DNA of 64,000 bases, taken from NCBI GenBank assembly GCA_000727475.1, contig KL647291.1:2947957-3011956 (forward strand). Direction: 5' to 3'. Shown here piece after piece: positions 24,101 to 33,738 of this stretch (positions within the stretch are counted from its first letter, which is position 1; each line of letters starts with the position of its first letter). The notes beneath the pieces are model-generated. The model had not been told where the DNA came from, did no database searches, and was given only the letters and a program-made list of their open reading frames with translations. The position numbers and the translations under genes were made by a program. The DNA comes from Sarcocystis neurona (lineage: Eukaryota > Apicomplexa > Conoidasida > Eucoccidiorida > Sarcocystidae).

Positions 24101-27100
24101 AAGAGTTCGCAGCAGCAGCAGCAGCCGACCGTGTGCTGGGACAGCAGCAAAAGCAGCAGCAGCGTCGTCGCGACTCTTCAGTATACCTTCACACTACACA
24201 CACACGCACATAGATGTGCACGGCTGTGGCAGCGCTTCAAGAGCAGGACAGCAGGAGCTGCAGCGGCAACACAAAAGCCCCGACGACCAGGCCCCGGCAG
24301 ATGCAAATACGACTGTCTCTTCGTGTCTATCTGTCTTCGTCCCTTTGTCTCTCTATTCATCACTGTCTCCCCGTCGCAAGCAGCACTGTCTCGCTGTCTC
24401 CCTGTCTCGCGGTGTTCTGCACTTCGTCTCTCTGTCTCTGTGTCTGTCTCTGCGTCTCTCGCGACAGAGAGGCGGGTGCCTCTTGACAGATAAGGTGCCT
24501 CTTCCTTCTGCGTCGTAGATTTGCTGTCCCCGCTGCGCGGCGGTGGTGGCCGCAGCGCGCTGGCATTGCTGCTGCTACCGCGGTGACTATTCGCTTGCGC
24601 TTCTGTGCGAACTGCTTTACAGAGCCCTGCACACGCCCCGTGCTCCCACACAGAGGACGAGAGAAAGACACAGGGGAGACGGAAAGGAAGGGAGACACGG
24701 AGACAGCAGCAGAGACACGAAAGGGGGAAAAGAGGGACAGAAGGGAAATCAGAGGAGAGACAAGCAGATAAAGAGACAAATATATTCACATATATACACA
24801 GACGTACATACGCACGTCAGATAAAGAGACAAATATATTCACATATATGTACATACACAGACGTATATACGCACGTCTGCCTCTCTATAGGGCCACGTAC
24901 ACCCACAGTTAGCTCTTTCTCTCTGCATGTCTACGTATATGTACATGACTAAGGAATACAGCTGTCTCTCTCTCTACATATACATATATATATGTAGGAC
25001 TAAAAAATACACAAATACATATATATATATACATATATATGGGTACAGATGTAAAGTAAGGAGAGTACTGCCTGCCGGGGAGTAGGTGGTACGTGTCTGC
25101 ATTTGTTGAGAAAAGACATGCGCCAGAAAAGTTGGATCAAAAGAGAAGCGAACTGAACGCAGAGGGGCATGCGGAAGGAAAGGGAAAACAGCACGATACC
25201 CTGGCCAACTGCTGAAGAGAGGGTGCGCCACCACCGAGCCCGCCCTTCCTGACGCATGCGCTCCGTCCTCTCTCTTTTCCTTCTTCTTCTCCCTCATGCG
25301 CAGCAGCTGCTGCTGCTGAGTAAATCCTGCTCCTGCGGCTGCTGCCGAGAGAGGAGGAGGAGGAGGAGAGAAGCAGCAGCAGGTCGGATAGCGCTTGCTG
25401 CAGCCTCAGTTCACGTCGGTACGCATGCACCACGCAGCAGATGCCGTCTCTGCAGCGCAGCAGCAGCAATTATAGCAGCACCAGAAGAGCACTGCGGCAG
25501 TGTCCGAAAGACTGCTGCAGCAGCGGCGCGGAGGGCGGGGTACGGCTGCCCCAGCAGGAACAAAACATCGCACCACGTCAGGGAACGAACAGAACACGGC
25601 ATCATCAGCCGATCAGCAGTGTTCGAAGAAGAAGCAGCAGCTGCTGCAACAGCGAGACAGCAGCTGCAGCAGCAGGCAGCGAAATGGGCCGCAGAGGAGA
25701 AAGAAGCGAGCAGCGCAGCAGCAGCAGAAGCGGCAGCTGCCGAACAGGAGCCGCTGCAGCACAAGAGGCGCACAGAAGCAGCAGCAGCACCCGGTCAGCG
25801 ACAGCAGCAACATCTTGGCAGCTGCGACTGCAGAAGGACTGCAGCAGGACTGCAGCAGCAGCAGCATTTGCCAACGGCGGCAGCAGCACTTGCCAAAGGC
25901 AGCACTCGCAGAGGAGCTGTCTCTCGCAGCACAAAGTCGCAACAGCAGAGCAGCAGCAGCAGAGCAGTGAAAACTGGGAAAGAGGTGTGCCTTGTTTTTC
26001 TCTTCTTCTCCTATCTTCCGTATGTGGACGCTGCTGTTGTGTACTCGCAGCGAAGAGGAAACGAAAGGCTGAGAGTAAGAGTAAAAGCCGCAGCCACCGC
26101 AGCAGCGTCTGCAGCAGCGGCAGGTTGGGGAACAGCAGCACTGCATCCCGAAGCGCAGTAAGAGCAGAAAAACGCAGCAGTAGGAGGCGCGAGAGGAGGG
26201 GCAGGAGTTGCAGTAGCAGCAGCAGGGAATGCAGTGAGATAAGCAGCAGCCAAGCAAGCTGCAGCACCAGCAGTACAAGTAGCAATGGGAGAGATAAAGG
26301 ACGAGTAGCGGCACCAGCAGCAGAATCAGTAGGGCCAGTACGAATAACGTCAGCGGTAGCAGCTGGCAAAGAAATGCAGACACACGGAGAAAAAACAGCA
26401 GCAGGAGCCACGGCAGCAGCAGCTCGAGATCAGGCAGTCGCAGAAACGAACGCAGCAGCAGGAGCAGCAGCACCAACGAAAGCAGCAGCAGCAGAAAACA
26501 GATGAGTGCGCGCAGTGTAACCAACGTTAGCAGCAGCGACAGCAGCTAAAAATGAATCAGCAACAGATACTACATCAGAAGCAGCAGCAGTGGCGGCGGC
26601 AGCCGCTTGAGAAAGACAGCTGTGGATATAAAAACAGCAGCAACGGCAGCAGCGGCGGGGCCTGCAGCAAGGAAATCGGAGCGACAGAGGGCGAAGTTGC
26701 TGCACCAAAAGAAGCATCAGGAACAGCAGCAGCAGCAGGATTCGAAGTGAACAGGATATAGCGTCACTAGCCGCGGCAGCGGCAGACGAGAAGAGTAACA
26801 AAAGCAGGAGCGACAGCAGGAGGAGGAGCAGCTGCAGGAAATGCAGAAGACGTGAAGCACCAGAATAGCAGCAACAGAAGAAGCGGCAGCAGGAGCAGCG
26901 ATCGAACGAGAAACCGGAGGAGGAGACCGAGGGAGGAGGGGAAGCCGCACCAGAATAGACCGCGAGAGTTAGCAACAAAAGCGGAAGAATTTCAATCTTT
27001 GAAGTTCTTGTCTTTCTCCTTACCTTAACGCCGTCTGAGTGAAGGCATCAAGGAGCAATTTTTTGCTGCCGTAGCCTTCGATCAGCAATGAGTACCCTGA

Positions 27101-28655
27101 GAGCAGCGCCGTCTTCCACTCTAATGTGCGCAAAGCCACCTACAGCAGCAGCAGCAGAAAGATAAGCAGCAGCACCTTGAGGAGGAGGAGAGGGAGCAGC
27201 AGAAAGAGAAGCAACAGCAGGGTGTGGAGGAGGAGCGGGGAGAGCAGCACAAAGAGAGGCAGCAGCAGTACGTGAAAGTGGAGGGGGGGGAGCAGCAGAA
27301 AGAGCAGCAGCGGCAGCGTCAGGAGGTGGAGGGGAGAAGGCAGCAGAAAGAGCAGCAGCGGCAGCGGCAGCGTCAGGAGGTGGAGGAGGAAAAGCAAAAC
27401 AAAACAAGCGGCACCAGTAGAGAGAGGCGGAGCAGACGGAGCAGCAGCACAAAGAGCGGCAGAAGCGAGAGGCTTTACAGCAGCGGGACCCCAGCGGAAG
27501 TGGAAAGCCGCACGAGGTGAGGAGAAGCAGCAGCAGTAGCCAAGGCGCAGGAGAAGCAGCGGCAACGGCAAAACACTCGCAAAGAAGCTGTGCTGCCACG
27601 AGTGTACCACGAGTACGTCCGCTGTGGTAAGAGCCTTGCAGATCTGCGAAGGAGAAGCAGCAGCAGCAGGAGGGAAGCAGCAGAAGCCGGGCTAAAGCAA
27701 AGCGAGCTTCAGATGCATGCTCTTTCGTTTGAACACTATTTCTGCTGACCCTTCGTCTGTCAACAATCTTTCCTTGCCCCCCATCTGCACGTCTGCGACA
27801 AAAAGCAGAAAAAGAAATGTGAGCGCTACGTTAACATGCCTACGCGTATGTATACGTACATATATATATATACATATATATATAGTACGCTTCTGGGGAT
27901 GGGGTAGGTGGGGGGAAAGCAGCAGCAGCAGCAGCAAGTGGGGGTAAGGAGTCGCGTGAGGAGTAGCGCCGCTGCAGCAGTCGTCTTGCTGCTGCTGTTG
28001 GTGGCTGCGGGCGGGAGTCAACTGAAGTGCATCTGCACGCGCGTGGGTTTTCCCTGCGGCCCCCCTACGCTTTCTGTAGGACCGCGAGACAACAGGTAGA
28101 CTCTCTGATCAGTTTCCGCTGCAGCTGCTGCTGCTTTGGCAGGTGCTGCTTACGTAAAAGCGAAGCAAGCGCTTCTTTGCTGCCGCGTTGGCCTGGGGAA
28201 GGAGCGCCAGCTGCTGCTGCATGCGCCGTCCCAGCGCTGGAACAGCAGCAGCTGCAGAAGAAGCCACACCAGCCCACCGTCACCCAGCGAGCGATTAAGA
28301 CAGCAGAAGCAGCAGCAACACCAGCACTGAAGCAGACATAAAGCCGTCACAACAGCAGGAGCGAGGCAGACAGAACTGACGCGAACACTGGAGCAGCGCA
28401 GGAAGAGGCCGCACCAGCAGCAGTGGCGGCGAGGACGAGGTGAAGCAGCAGCAACACTGGAGTGCCGGAGAGAAGCATGGAGATGTGCAGTTGAAAGCGC
28501 CGCGCGGACGTATGACGCACTTTACGCAGTCGTCCACCCCCACGCCGATAAATTTGCATGCGAAAAGACTGCTGCAGGAGAAGCCACGGGGAGGGAGCTC
28601 CGGCGAGAACGCTCCGCAGATTTTGTAAGACATCAAAGAAAGGACATGCACGCAT
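18163..28655 (-). CDS. ORC2: origin recognition complex subunit 2-like protein, eight exons
   Basis: Spliced minus-strand gene, about 423 codons. Exons: 28655-28526, 28251-28154, 27139-27024, 25663-25423, 23779-23657, 22372-22260, 19719-19471, 18364-18163 (stop). Total 1,272 nt, and every junction keeps phase. ORC2 is the AAA+-like, normally ATP-inactive subunit of the nuclear complex that marks replication origins. Landmarks along the protein: the Walker-A-like strand and loop ending GYGSK (residues 98-102, the family has YGxGSK), a Walker-B-like strand VVHSVD (211-216, family xxHNxD), then ICSANH and FNFLFQRCHTY (240-270), matching the family order of LIASxDH and FNWLWxxxxTY. After these come a helix TTNHKRLLRCLAERQ (about 337-351) and a C-terminal winged helix ending ALYIR (408-412). 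Donors are GTAAGG three times, GTAAGC, GTAAAG, GTAATA and one weak GTACCG. The weakest points are the 5' start (the frame is open upstream of the ATG) and the two ends of exon 4. The family match is from memory and was not searched. Confidence 0.8.
18365..18650 (-). repeat. CTG repeat tract in ORC2 intron 7, next to the acceptor
   Basis: On the ORC2 sense strand this stretch is CTG/TGC-interrupted near the acceptor and CAG-rich further upstream. A duplicated block GCTGCTGCTGCTCTCGCGGG recurs on the plus strand at about 18492 and 18537. It ends in GCGACGCAG directly before the last exon. Minus-strand open frames here (18254-18739, 18412-18654) are not phase-compatible with the neighbouring exons. 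Confidence 0.6.
19785..19970. repeat. purine-rich minisatellite in ORC2 intron 6
   Basis: Plus strand shows repeated blocks of the form CGGCAGAGGAGGAGGAG followed by TAGCGGCAG or TAGCAG, about 20-33 bp each. Each TAG falls in the Glu/Ala frame, so the plus strand is not coding. On the gene's sense strand it is a pyrimidine-rich tract some 60-250 bp upstream of the exon 7 acceptor. Confidence 0.7.
20130..20380. repeat. microsatellites and a short tandem repeat in ORC2 intron 6
   Basis: TATA-type microsatellite at 20130-20195 and 20260-20285, then two near copies of a 36 bp unit containing TATAGTAAGTT (about 20293 and 20330). Further microsatellites in the same intron lie at 20530-20620, 20935-21025 and 21830-22075. 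Confidence 0.6.
21299..21532 (+). CDS. weak candidate ORF inside an ORC2 intron
   Basis: Opens with ATG 21299, runs 77 codons to a TAG and has third-position G+C near 70% over the first 50 codons, including a seven-Gln run. It lies within intron 6 of the ORC2 gene on the opposite strand. A nested gene is possible, but antisense CAG frames in this gene mimic coding sequence, so I rate it low. Confidence 0.15.
   Translation: MAAAACGPRWRQDPQKQQTLLCVAWVSTHLHFSHPPQQQQQQQGRTEELWARQVMMSRHTRGCCSPEEATCSSGTRG
22380..22670. repeat. CAG/CTG tract in ORC2 intron 5
   Basis: Plus strand reads CAG with a repeated block AGAGTAGCGGCAGCGGCAGC (three near copies, about 22471-22535). On the ORC2 sense strand it is CTG-rich and ends at TGCTGAAG, the acceptor of exon 6. 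Confidence 0.7.
23010..23470. repeat. microsatellites in ORC2 intron 5
   Basis: Interrupted (TA)n at 23035-23060, 23085-23140, 23200-23220 and 23275-23380, plus a (CT)n run at 23383-23402 and a GCGCGCGCG run at 23544-23552. No coding evidence on either strand. Confidence 0.7.
23780..24190. repeat. CAG/CTG tract in ORC2 intron 4
   Basis: Plus strand CAG, sense strand CTG, ending in CGTCCTGCCTGCAG directly before exon 5. The overlapping plus-strand ORFs (23945-24493, 23959-24213) begin at ATGs and look Ser/Gln-rich, but are antisense to the intron. The remainder of this intron (24190-25422) is CT-rich sense-strand sequence with two microsatellites at 24780-25060. Confidence 0.6.
25664..26960. 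repeat. long CAG/CTG tract in ORC2 intron 3
   Basis: About 1.3 kb of interrupted CAG (plus) or CTG (minus). The plus strand carries a 354-codon frame from ATG 25441 to a stop at 26505. I regard it as spurious because the minus strand is ORC2 intron sequence and the ORF overlaps exon 4. Confidence 0.6.
27140..27690. repeat. CAG/CTG tract in ORC2 intron 2
   Basis: Imperfect units of AGCAGCAGMAAGAGAAGCAGC type on the plus strand; on the sense strand CTG-rich, ending TGCTGCTGCTGTAG at the exon 3 acceptor. Several plus- and minus-strand frames are open throughout and none joins in phase. A TATA microsatellite at 27855-27885 lies further upstream in the same intron. Confidence 0.6.
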
Positions 28656-28892
28656 TCCCCGTCGAGATGCACAAAGCCGCAGGCGAGACGCACTGCTGCA
28701 GGCAACACACACATCTACACGCTGAAACAACTGCACAGCAATATACAACTCTCTTATCAGTGTGTCCTTTTTGCTAGGACACTATACATGTAGATATATA
28801 GTTGTGCAGATACAGAGAGAAACATATATATATAAGTAGGAAGGGGAGAATATATACGGATGGGCATTCAGGCGCGTAAACAGGAGGTATAC

Positions 28893-29450
28893 AGTTATGC
28901 TGGGGAATTACCTGTACGCAGACACATATTGTCTATCTATCTACCTATCTGTCTTCCTATCTCTCTCTATATATCTCTCTCTATATGTATATGTAAGTCT
29001 GTGTACAGAGTTATGCTGGGGAAGTAGAAGTAGGCTGCCACATATTATATCCATAGAAATATATATATATAATTGTACGTATAAGGTAGGAGAGAACGCT
29101 ATATATATGTATATGTAGATGCAGATGGCAATCTATATTTATACGTGTGTGTATCTATCTATGTATCTATCTATCTATATATATATAAGTGTGTGTATAG
29201 AGTTACGCGGGGGAATTTGAAGTAGGCAGCCACATATTATATACGGAAACACATATACATGTGTATGTACAGGAGAGAAGAGACCGAAATAAATATATAT
29301 ATATATATGTAGATCTAGACGGCAATCTATATGTATATGTGTGTGTATTCATATATACATATACGTATATGGAGGGAAAGAGAGAGACATAGATATATAC
29401 ATATTTATATATATATATGCAGGAATACGTATATAATATGTAGCTATAAA
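28893..29450. repeat. tandem satellite-like repeat between ORC2 and the next gene
   Basis: AGTTATGCTGGGGAA-type starts recur at 28893, 29009 and 29201 (AGTTACGCGGGGGAA). The last two copies share GAAGTAGGC.GCCACATATTATAT and GGCAATCTATAT blocks about 192 bp apart. Microsatellite TATC/TATA runs make up the rest. It fills the gap 5' of ORC2 and 3' of the gene ending at 29598. Confidence 0.7.
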
Positions 29451-29597
29451 ATACACTCAGAGAGGAAGCGAGGAAATTGTTGAGGGCCACGGAGGTGAAG
29501 AAGAGAGCACCGCAGGTGGGAGAGTCTCTCCGTGCAGGCAGTCCGGTGCCAGAGACAGAAACAGCAAAGTGGAAATATACGGAGAAGTACAGAACCT

Positions 29598-32126
29598 TCA
29601 CCCACCTGCAGTCTCTGCTGCCATACTTCCGTCTTCTTTCTCGTCTACTACTGCTCCTCCTCCTCCTGCTGCTCCTGCTGCTGCTGCTCCTCCTGCTGCT
29701 GCTTCGTCGAAGTCCGCAGGATGCGGTGGACATCTGCTGCTGCTGCTGCCCCTTCCTTCTCCTCCGCCTGCCTCTTCTCGTGCTCCTTCTCTTCGTCCCA
29801 ACTTCCGATCATCGCCCACCTCCTGCTGCTGCTGCGCCTGTTCCGCTGCTCTGCTGCAACTTCTCGTCCTTCCCAAGCCACTCCTCCCTACGTCGTGCTC
29901 GCCCTCTACTCGCTGTCGTTTCTGCTCCCGCTGTTGCTGTTGCCACTGCTGCTGTTGCTGCTGCTGCTGTTGCCGCTGCTGCTGTTGCCGCTGCAGGCTC
30001 TTCCGCAAGTACCTTATAAGGGCAGGAGGAAGCATATCATCGGACAGACGGACGTAGCGAGGACACGCGAGGAAGTTGTAGGCGGCCGAGTTGAAGAAAG
30101 AAGGTTCCCCTGCTGCCGCAGCTGCTTCTTCCTCCTGCACCTCCTCTGCTGCCTCTCTGTCGACTGCAGCTGCTCGGACAGCCTGCTGCTGTGGTTGTCG
30201 GCCTTCTCCTTGCTGCGCTCCAGCAGCAGGAGCAGCAAGTGTGGGCTGCTGTGCGGCTGTGGCGCGCCGGCGCTGCATGCGCGGTAGCAGCAGGCGCGCA
30301 GGCAGCAGTGCGTACCCCACACTTGAGTCGACGCCGTCGCTGCTGCTGCCCTCGAGTGCTGGGCCCTTCCCCGGTGTACGTACACCGCCACCAACCCCCA
30401 GCCAGTACGAGAAAGGCAACAAACCCACCGCTACTTTCCCTCTTCCACTAGTCAGTGCTGCTGCGCCTTGCTTCTCCTTGCTCGCTGCTGCTGCTCTCGC
30501 TCCGCAGTACTCTCTCGCCGCTGCTGCTGCTGCTGTCATCCCCTTCTTCCCTCCTGCTGCTCCTCTTCCTACGAATTCCTTCGTTGCTGCTCTACCGTCG
30601 TCTGCTGGTGCTTCACCGCCTGTCGCTCGTGCTGCTCCTGCTGTTGCTGCTGCTAGGGCAACGCCTCTTCCATCTGTTGCTGCCGGCGCTCCTCCTGCTG
30701 CGCCTCTCCTTCCTACTGCTGCTGCTTCAGCTGCTCGTCCCACTACACTTGCTGCTGCTGCAGCTGCCTCTCCTCCTGCGACGGCTGGCTTTCCCGCTGC
30801 CGTCTTGTGTGTTGCGCCTGCCGTCCTCTTCAGCCTCCTCGCTGTCTCTGCAGACTCGGCTGCGTCCCCTCCTGCTCTGTCGGCTGCTGCTGCTCCTGCT
30901 GGGCTTTGCCCCGCCTTCTCGTATCCCCCTGCCTGTGCTGCTGCAGCAGCAGTCCCTGGTCCTTGCCTTGTTCCAGTTCTTCGTGTCACTCCTCTTGTTG
31001 CTGCTTCTGTTGCTCCTCCTGCGGTCCCCGGCTCCTTTGAAATGGCTGCCGCTGCGCGGCGTGTTACCCCCTCTGCTGCTGCTGCTCCTCCTCCCCCTCC
31101 GCCGCCTCCACTTCGCGTCAGTGTTGCCGTTGCTGCAGCACCAGGTCGGCTTTCGCTCCGGCCGGAAGCACCAGCAGCACCAGATGAAATGCGAACAATC
31201 TGTGGCAGCAAGATTCGCTCGTAGCCGGTAAATTGTCTACACAGCCACTCTTGTTCTGCAGGGGAAAGGTAACCTGCTGTCACGCTCTCTTTTCCCCTCC
31301 CTTGCTGCTGCTGCTGCTTCAAGGTTTGCTGCTGCTGTTTTTCCTCTGCTACGATCGAGGCAATGGCCTGCCGGGTGGCCGCTGCCAGAGCCTGCTGCCC
31401 CGCCAGAAGACCTCTTTCGTAGGCAGAGAGCGGCTGCTGCTGCAGCTGCTGCTGTAGCTGCTGCAGCAGGTGTGGGGTCCCTGCTGCTGCTGCTCCTCCT
31501 CCTCCTCTGCACACTCGCGAAGCAGCACTGCTGCCCACGTTTCCACCAGCAGCAACCGCACTTCCTGCAGTTGCTCCTGGTGCACCAGCAGCCCCTCGCT
31601 CGTGGAGCGCAGCAGCAGGCACCGAGGCCCGGCGCTGCATGTCTCCCCTGTCGCCCGGCGCACTCCTCATCGCCCAGCCGCATGCTTCCACACCAGCTGC
31701 AGGAGGCGCGATGCACAACGGCGGAGCAAAGAAAGTAGAAGCAGCAGCAGCAGAGCCGGGGAAAGGAGCGGCAGCAGCAGCAGTAGCAGCAGTAGCACCG
31801 CCGCTTGCGGCAGGCCGCAGAACAGCACTGCGCTGTGTACACAGCGCCATCCTTAGTTGCAGGGGATGAAAGCTGCCGCTTCCTGCTGCAAATACTGCTG
31901 CTGTGTTGCTGCTGCTGTGTTGCTGCTGCTGTGTTGCTGCTGCTGTTTGCTGCTGCTGTGCTGTTGCTGCTGCTGCAGCAGCTGTCGCTGCTGTGTTGCT
32001 GGTGTTCAACTGCTGCCGCAGCACCTGTTGCTGCTGCTGTGTTGGTGCTGCTGCACGTGCTGCTGCTGCTCTAACCGCTGCTGTTGTTGCCGCAAGTAGC
32101 CCGCCTCCTGCTGTCCTTTTGCCGTG
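29598..32126 (-). CDS. large repeat-rich protein region, unknown function
   Basis: A minus-strand frame open for more than 830 codons, from just below a TGA at 32127-32129 to a TGA at 29598. It has Gln, Ala and Ser runs read from CAG/GCA/AGC and unique islands: a helix with LSPAEQEWLCRQF (about 31260), a neutral segment with SSVGYALLPARLL (about 30310), an island with FLACPRYVRLSDDMLPPALI (about 30050) and a Gly-rich end. The islands at 30050 and 30310 have about 65-83% third-position G+C. A different minus frame (31480-31660) is even more coding-like, with LLVETWAAVLLRECA followed by Glu and Gln runs, so the real protein must change frame near 31470 by a splice or an assembly indel. The plus strand is also open (30091-31224) but scores lower. 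No domain recognised. Confidence 0.4.
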   Translation of the reverse strand, partial: HGKRTAGGGLLAATTAAVRAAAARAAAPTQQQQQVLRQQLNTSNTAATAAAAAATAQQQQTAAATQQQQHSSSNTAAVFAAGSGSFHPLQLRMALCTQRSAVLRPAASGGATAATAAAAAPFPGSAAAASTFFAPPLCIAPPAAGVEACGWAMRSAPGDRGDMQRRASVPAAALHERGAAGAPGATAGSAVAAGGNVGSSAASRVCRGGGGAAAAGTPHLLQQLQQQLQQQPLSAYERGLLAGQQALAAATRQAIASIVAEEKQQQQTLKQQQQQGRGKESVTAGYLSPAEQEWLCRQFTGYERILLPQIVRISSGAAGASGRSESRPGAAATATLTRSGGGGGGGGAAAAEGVTRRAAAAISKEPGTAGGATEAATRGVTRRTGTRQGPGTAAAAAQAGGYEKAGQSPAGAAAADRAGGDAAESAETARRLKRTAGATHKTAAGKPAVAGGEAAAAAASVVGRAAEAAAVGRRGAAGGAPAATDGRGVALAAATAGAARATGGEAPADDGRAATKEFVGRGAAGGKKGMTAAAAAAREYCGARAAAASKEKQGAAALTSGRGKVAVGLLPFSYWLGVGGGVRTPGKGPALEGSSSDGVDSSVGYALLPARLLLPRMQRRRATAAQQPTLAAPAAGAQQGEGRQPQQQAVRAAAVDREAAEEVQEEEAAAAAGEPSFFNSAAYNFLACPRYVRLSDDMLPPALIRYLRKSLQRQQQQRQQQQQQQQQWQQQQREQKRQRVEGEHDVGRSGLGRTRSCSRAAEQAQQQQEVGDDRKLGRREGAREEAGGGEGRGSSSSRCPPHPADFDEAAAGGAAAAGAAGGGGAVVDEKEDGSMAAETAGG

Positions 32127-32129
32127 TCA

Positions 32130-33392
32130 GGTGGCCGCCTGCTGCTGGGGCAGCTTTCTCCCGCTACACTGGGCTGCGGCTGGTGTTGCTGCTGTATCTG
32201 CAGAAGTTGTTGCTGTAGGGCGGAAGCTGCTCCTGCTGGTGCTGCTGCTGTTATCGCTGCTGCTGTTATTGCTGCTGTTGCCATGCAGCAGCTCCTACGT
32301 GACGGAGTTGCCACTGCCGCTGCTAGCTCTGGTGCTGCAGCAGCATAGAATGCAGCTGCAGCAGTTGCTGCCGGCGAAGATGGCGCTGCTGCTAGGACGG
32401 TGGCTGCTGCTGGAAAGATGGCTGCTGCTGTCGGAACTGCCTCTTGCAGAGAAGGGGCCGCTGCTTCTGCAGTTCGACGTGTGCGGCTGCCGCCCCTCTC
32501 ACTCCCCGCGCGACTGCTGCGCTTCTGCTGCTGCTGCTGCTCCACCAGTTCTTCTGCAGTTGCTGGCGCTGGGATTTCCGTACCTCTGCCCCTGCCGCCG
32601 GCGTTGCTGTCACTACTGCTGCCGCCGCTGCTGTGGAGGTCCGTGTCCTGCCGCTGCTGCTGTTGCGGAGGGCGGTGTCCTGTGGCTGCGGAGGGCGGTA
32701 TCCTGCTGCTGCTGTTGTTGGGAGGGGGCTGCCCTGCTGCTCCTGCGGCTGCTGCAGAGGGCGCTGGTCTCTGCAGCTGCTGCTCTGCTGCTCGCGCGCT
32801 TCCTGCTTGTGCTGGTTGAAGAACAGAAGCTGCGGCTTCGGTGGATGAGAGAGAACTACGCGGCTGCAGGCGCAGCGCCCTCTTTAAGCAACAGTTGCTA
32901 AGGGAGTGAAGCGGCAGCCATAAACAGAGGGCGCGCGACAAAGTTAAAGAAGAAGGGGAAGAAAGTGTGCGCACAAATCTGCACAAGAGCCGCAAGGCCG
33001 ATAGATATATCGATCTCTACTTCTGCAGGATCCCTCTTGCACACCGTTGGAACAGTTACTACTGGAGCCACCCACCGCTGCAGTCACTGTCGCCGCTCCT
33101 GCTGCTGCTGCGCCTCTTGCTGCTTCTCCTGGTGGTGCTGCGCCGCTTGCTGCTGTTGCTGCGCGTGCGGAGTCTGCCGCTGCTGCTCGTGCTGTTGCGA
33201 CTGTTTCTGCTGCAGTTGCCAATGTCGCTGTTTGCCGGTAGCTGGTGCTGCAGCACTACCGCCACCGCTGCTGCGGCTGGTGTGCGCCGTGTTGCTCCTG
33301 CTGCCGTTGGTGCTGCTGCTGCCGCTGCTGGCTTCCCTCGCTTCTGCCTGTGAATTTCTTCCTTCTTTTTGAAGTGTGCTTCTCTTTTTCAT
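32130..33392 (-). CDS. probable 5' part of the repeat-rich gene
   Basis: Two minus frames look usable. One is a 102-codon frame from ATG 33392, polar then Gln/His-rich, ending at 33084. The other is a 329-codon Ala/Gln/Ser-rich frame (32995-32006) without an ATG at its start. They are in different frames, so a splice between about 33090 and 32900 is required. The sequence between them includes a T-rich patch on the plus strand. The segment may belong to the gene ending at 29598 or to the chain at 33739-35435. Confidence 0.3.
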
Positions 33393-33738
33393 GGATCAAG
33401 TGGTCTGCGTGTCCTAGTCTATGCGCTTCTGATCCCTGCTCCCGTTAGTCCTGCTGCGGCCCTTGCTGCGCCGCAGATGAAGCAGTAGCTGCGCTAACAT
33501 GGTGGTAGTAGCATCGGCAGCACCAGGAGGCCAAGGCGCACCGGCGGCGGCTGGAGGCCGAAGTGCAAGGCCGGTAGGCAGCCGAGGCGCAAAGGCAGCG
33601 GTGGGCAGCCGAGGCGCCGCAGCAGCAGGCCAAGGCGCAGCAGCACCAGCAGACGGCGCACAGAAGGAGTTCTTTGGCAGCAGTATCAGAAGTACGTAGA
33701 GTAGCAGCCGGAGAAGCCAAACGTAGAACAGCCCTCAC

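Noticed and set aside
25000..25260. Minus segment with TTYSP as the ORC2 TTY motif
   Set aside because: It lies 5' of the Walker-B exon on the minus strand, so the order would be wrong; the correct counterpart is at 22260-22372.
25256..26524. Long plus- and minus-strand ORFs (301-354 codons) as repeat proteins
   Set aside because: They overlap ORC2 exon 4 and its intron. Open frames of this length are expected in CAG/CTG DNA, which has no stops in any frame.
28440..28628. Plus ORF with about 70% third-position G+C
   Set aside because: It overlaps the proposed first ORC2 exon on the minus strand, which joins in phase to the rest. It remains possible that ORC2 starts elsewhere.
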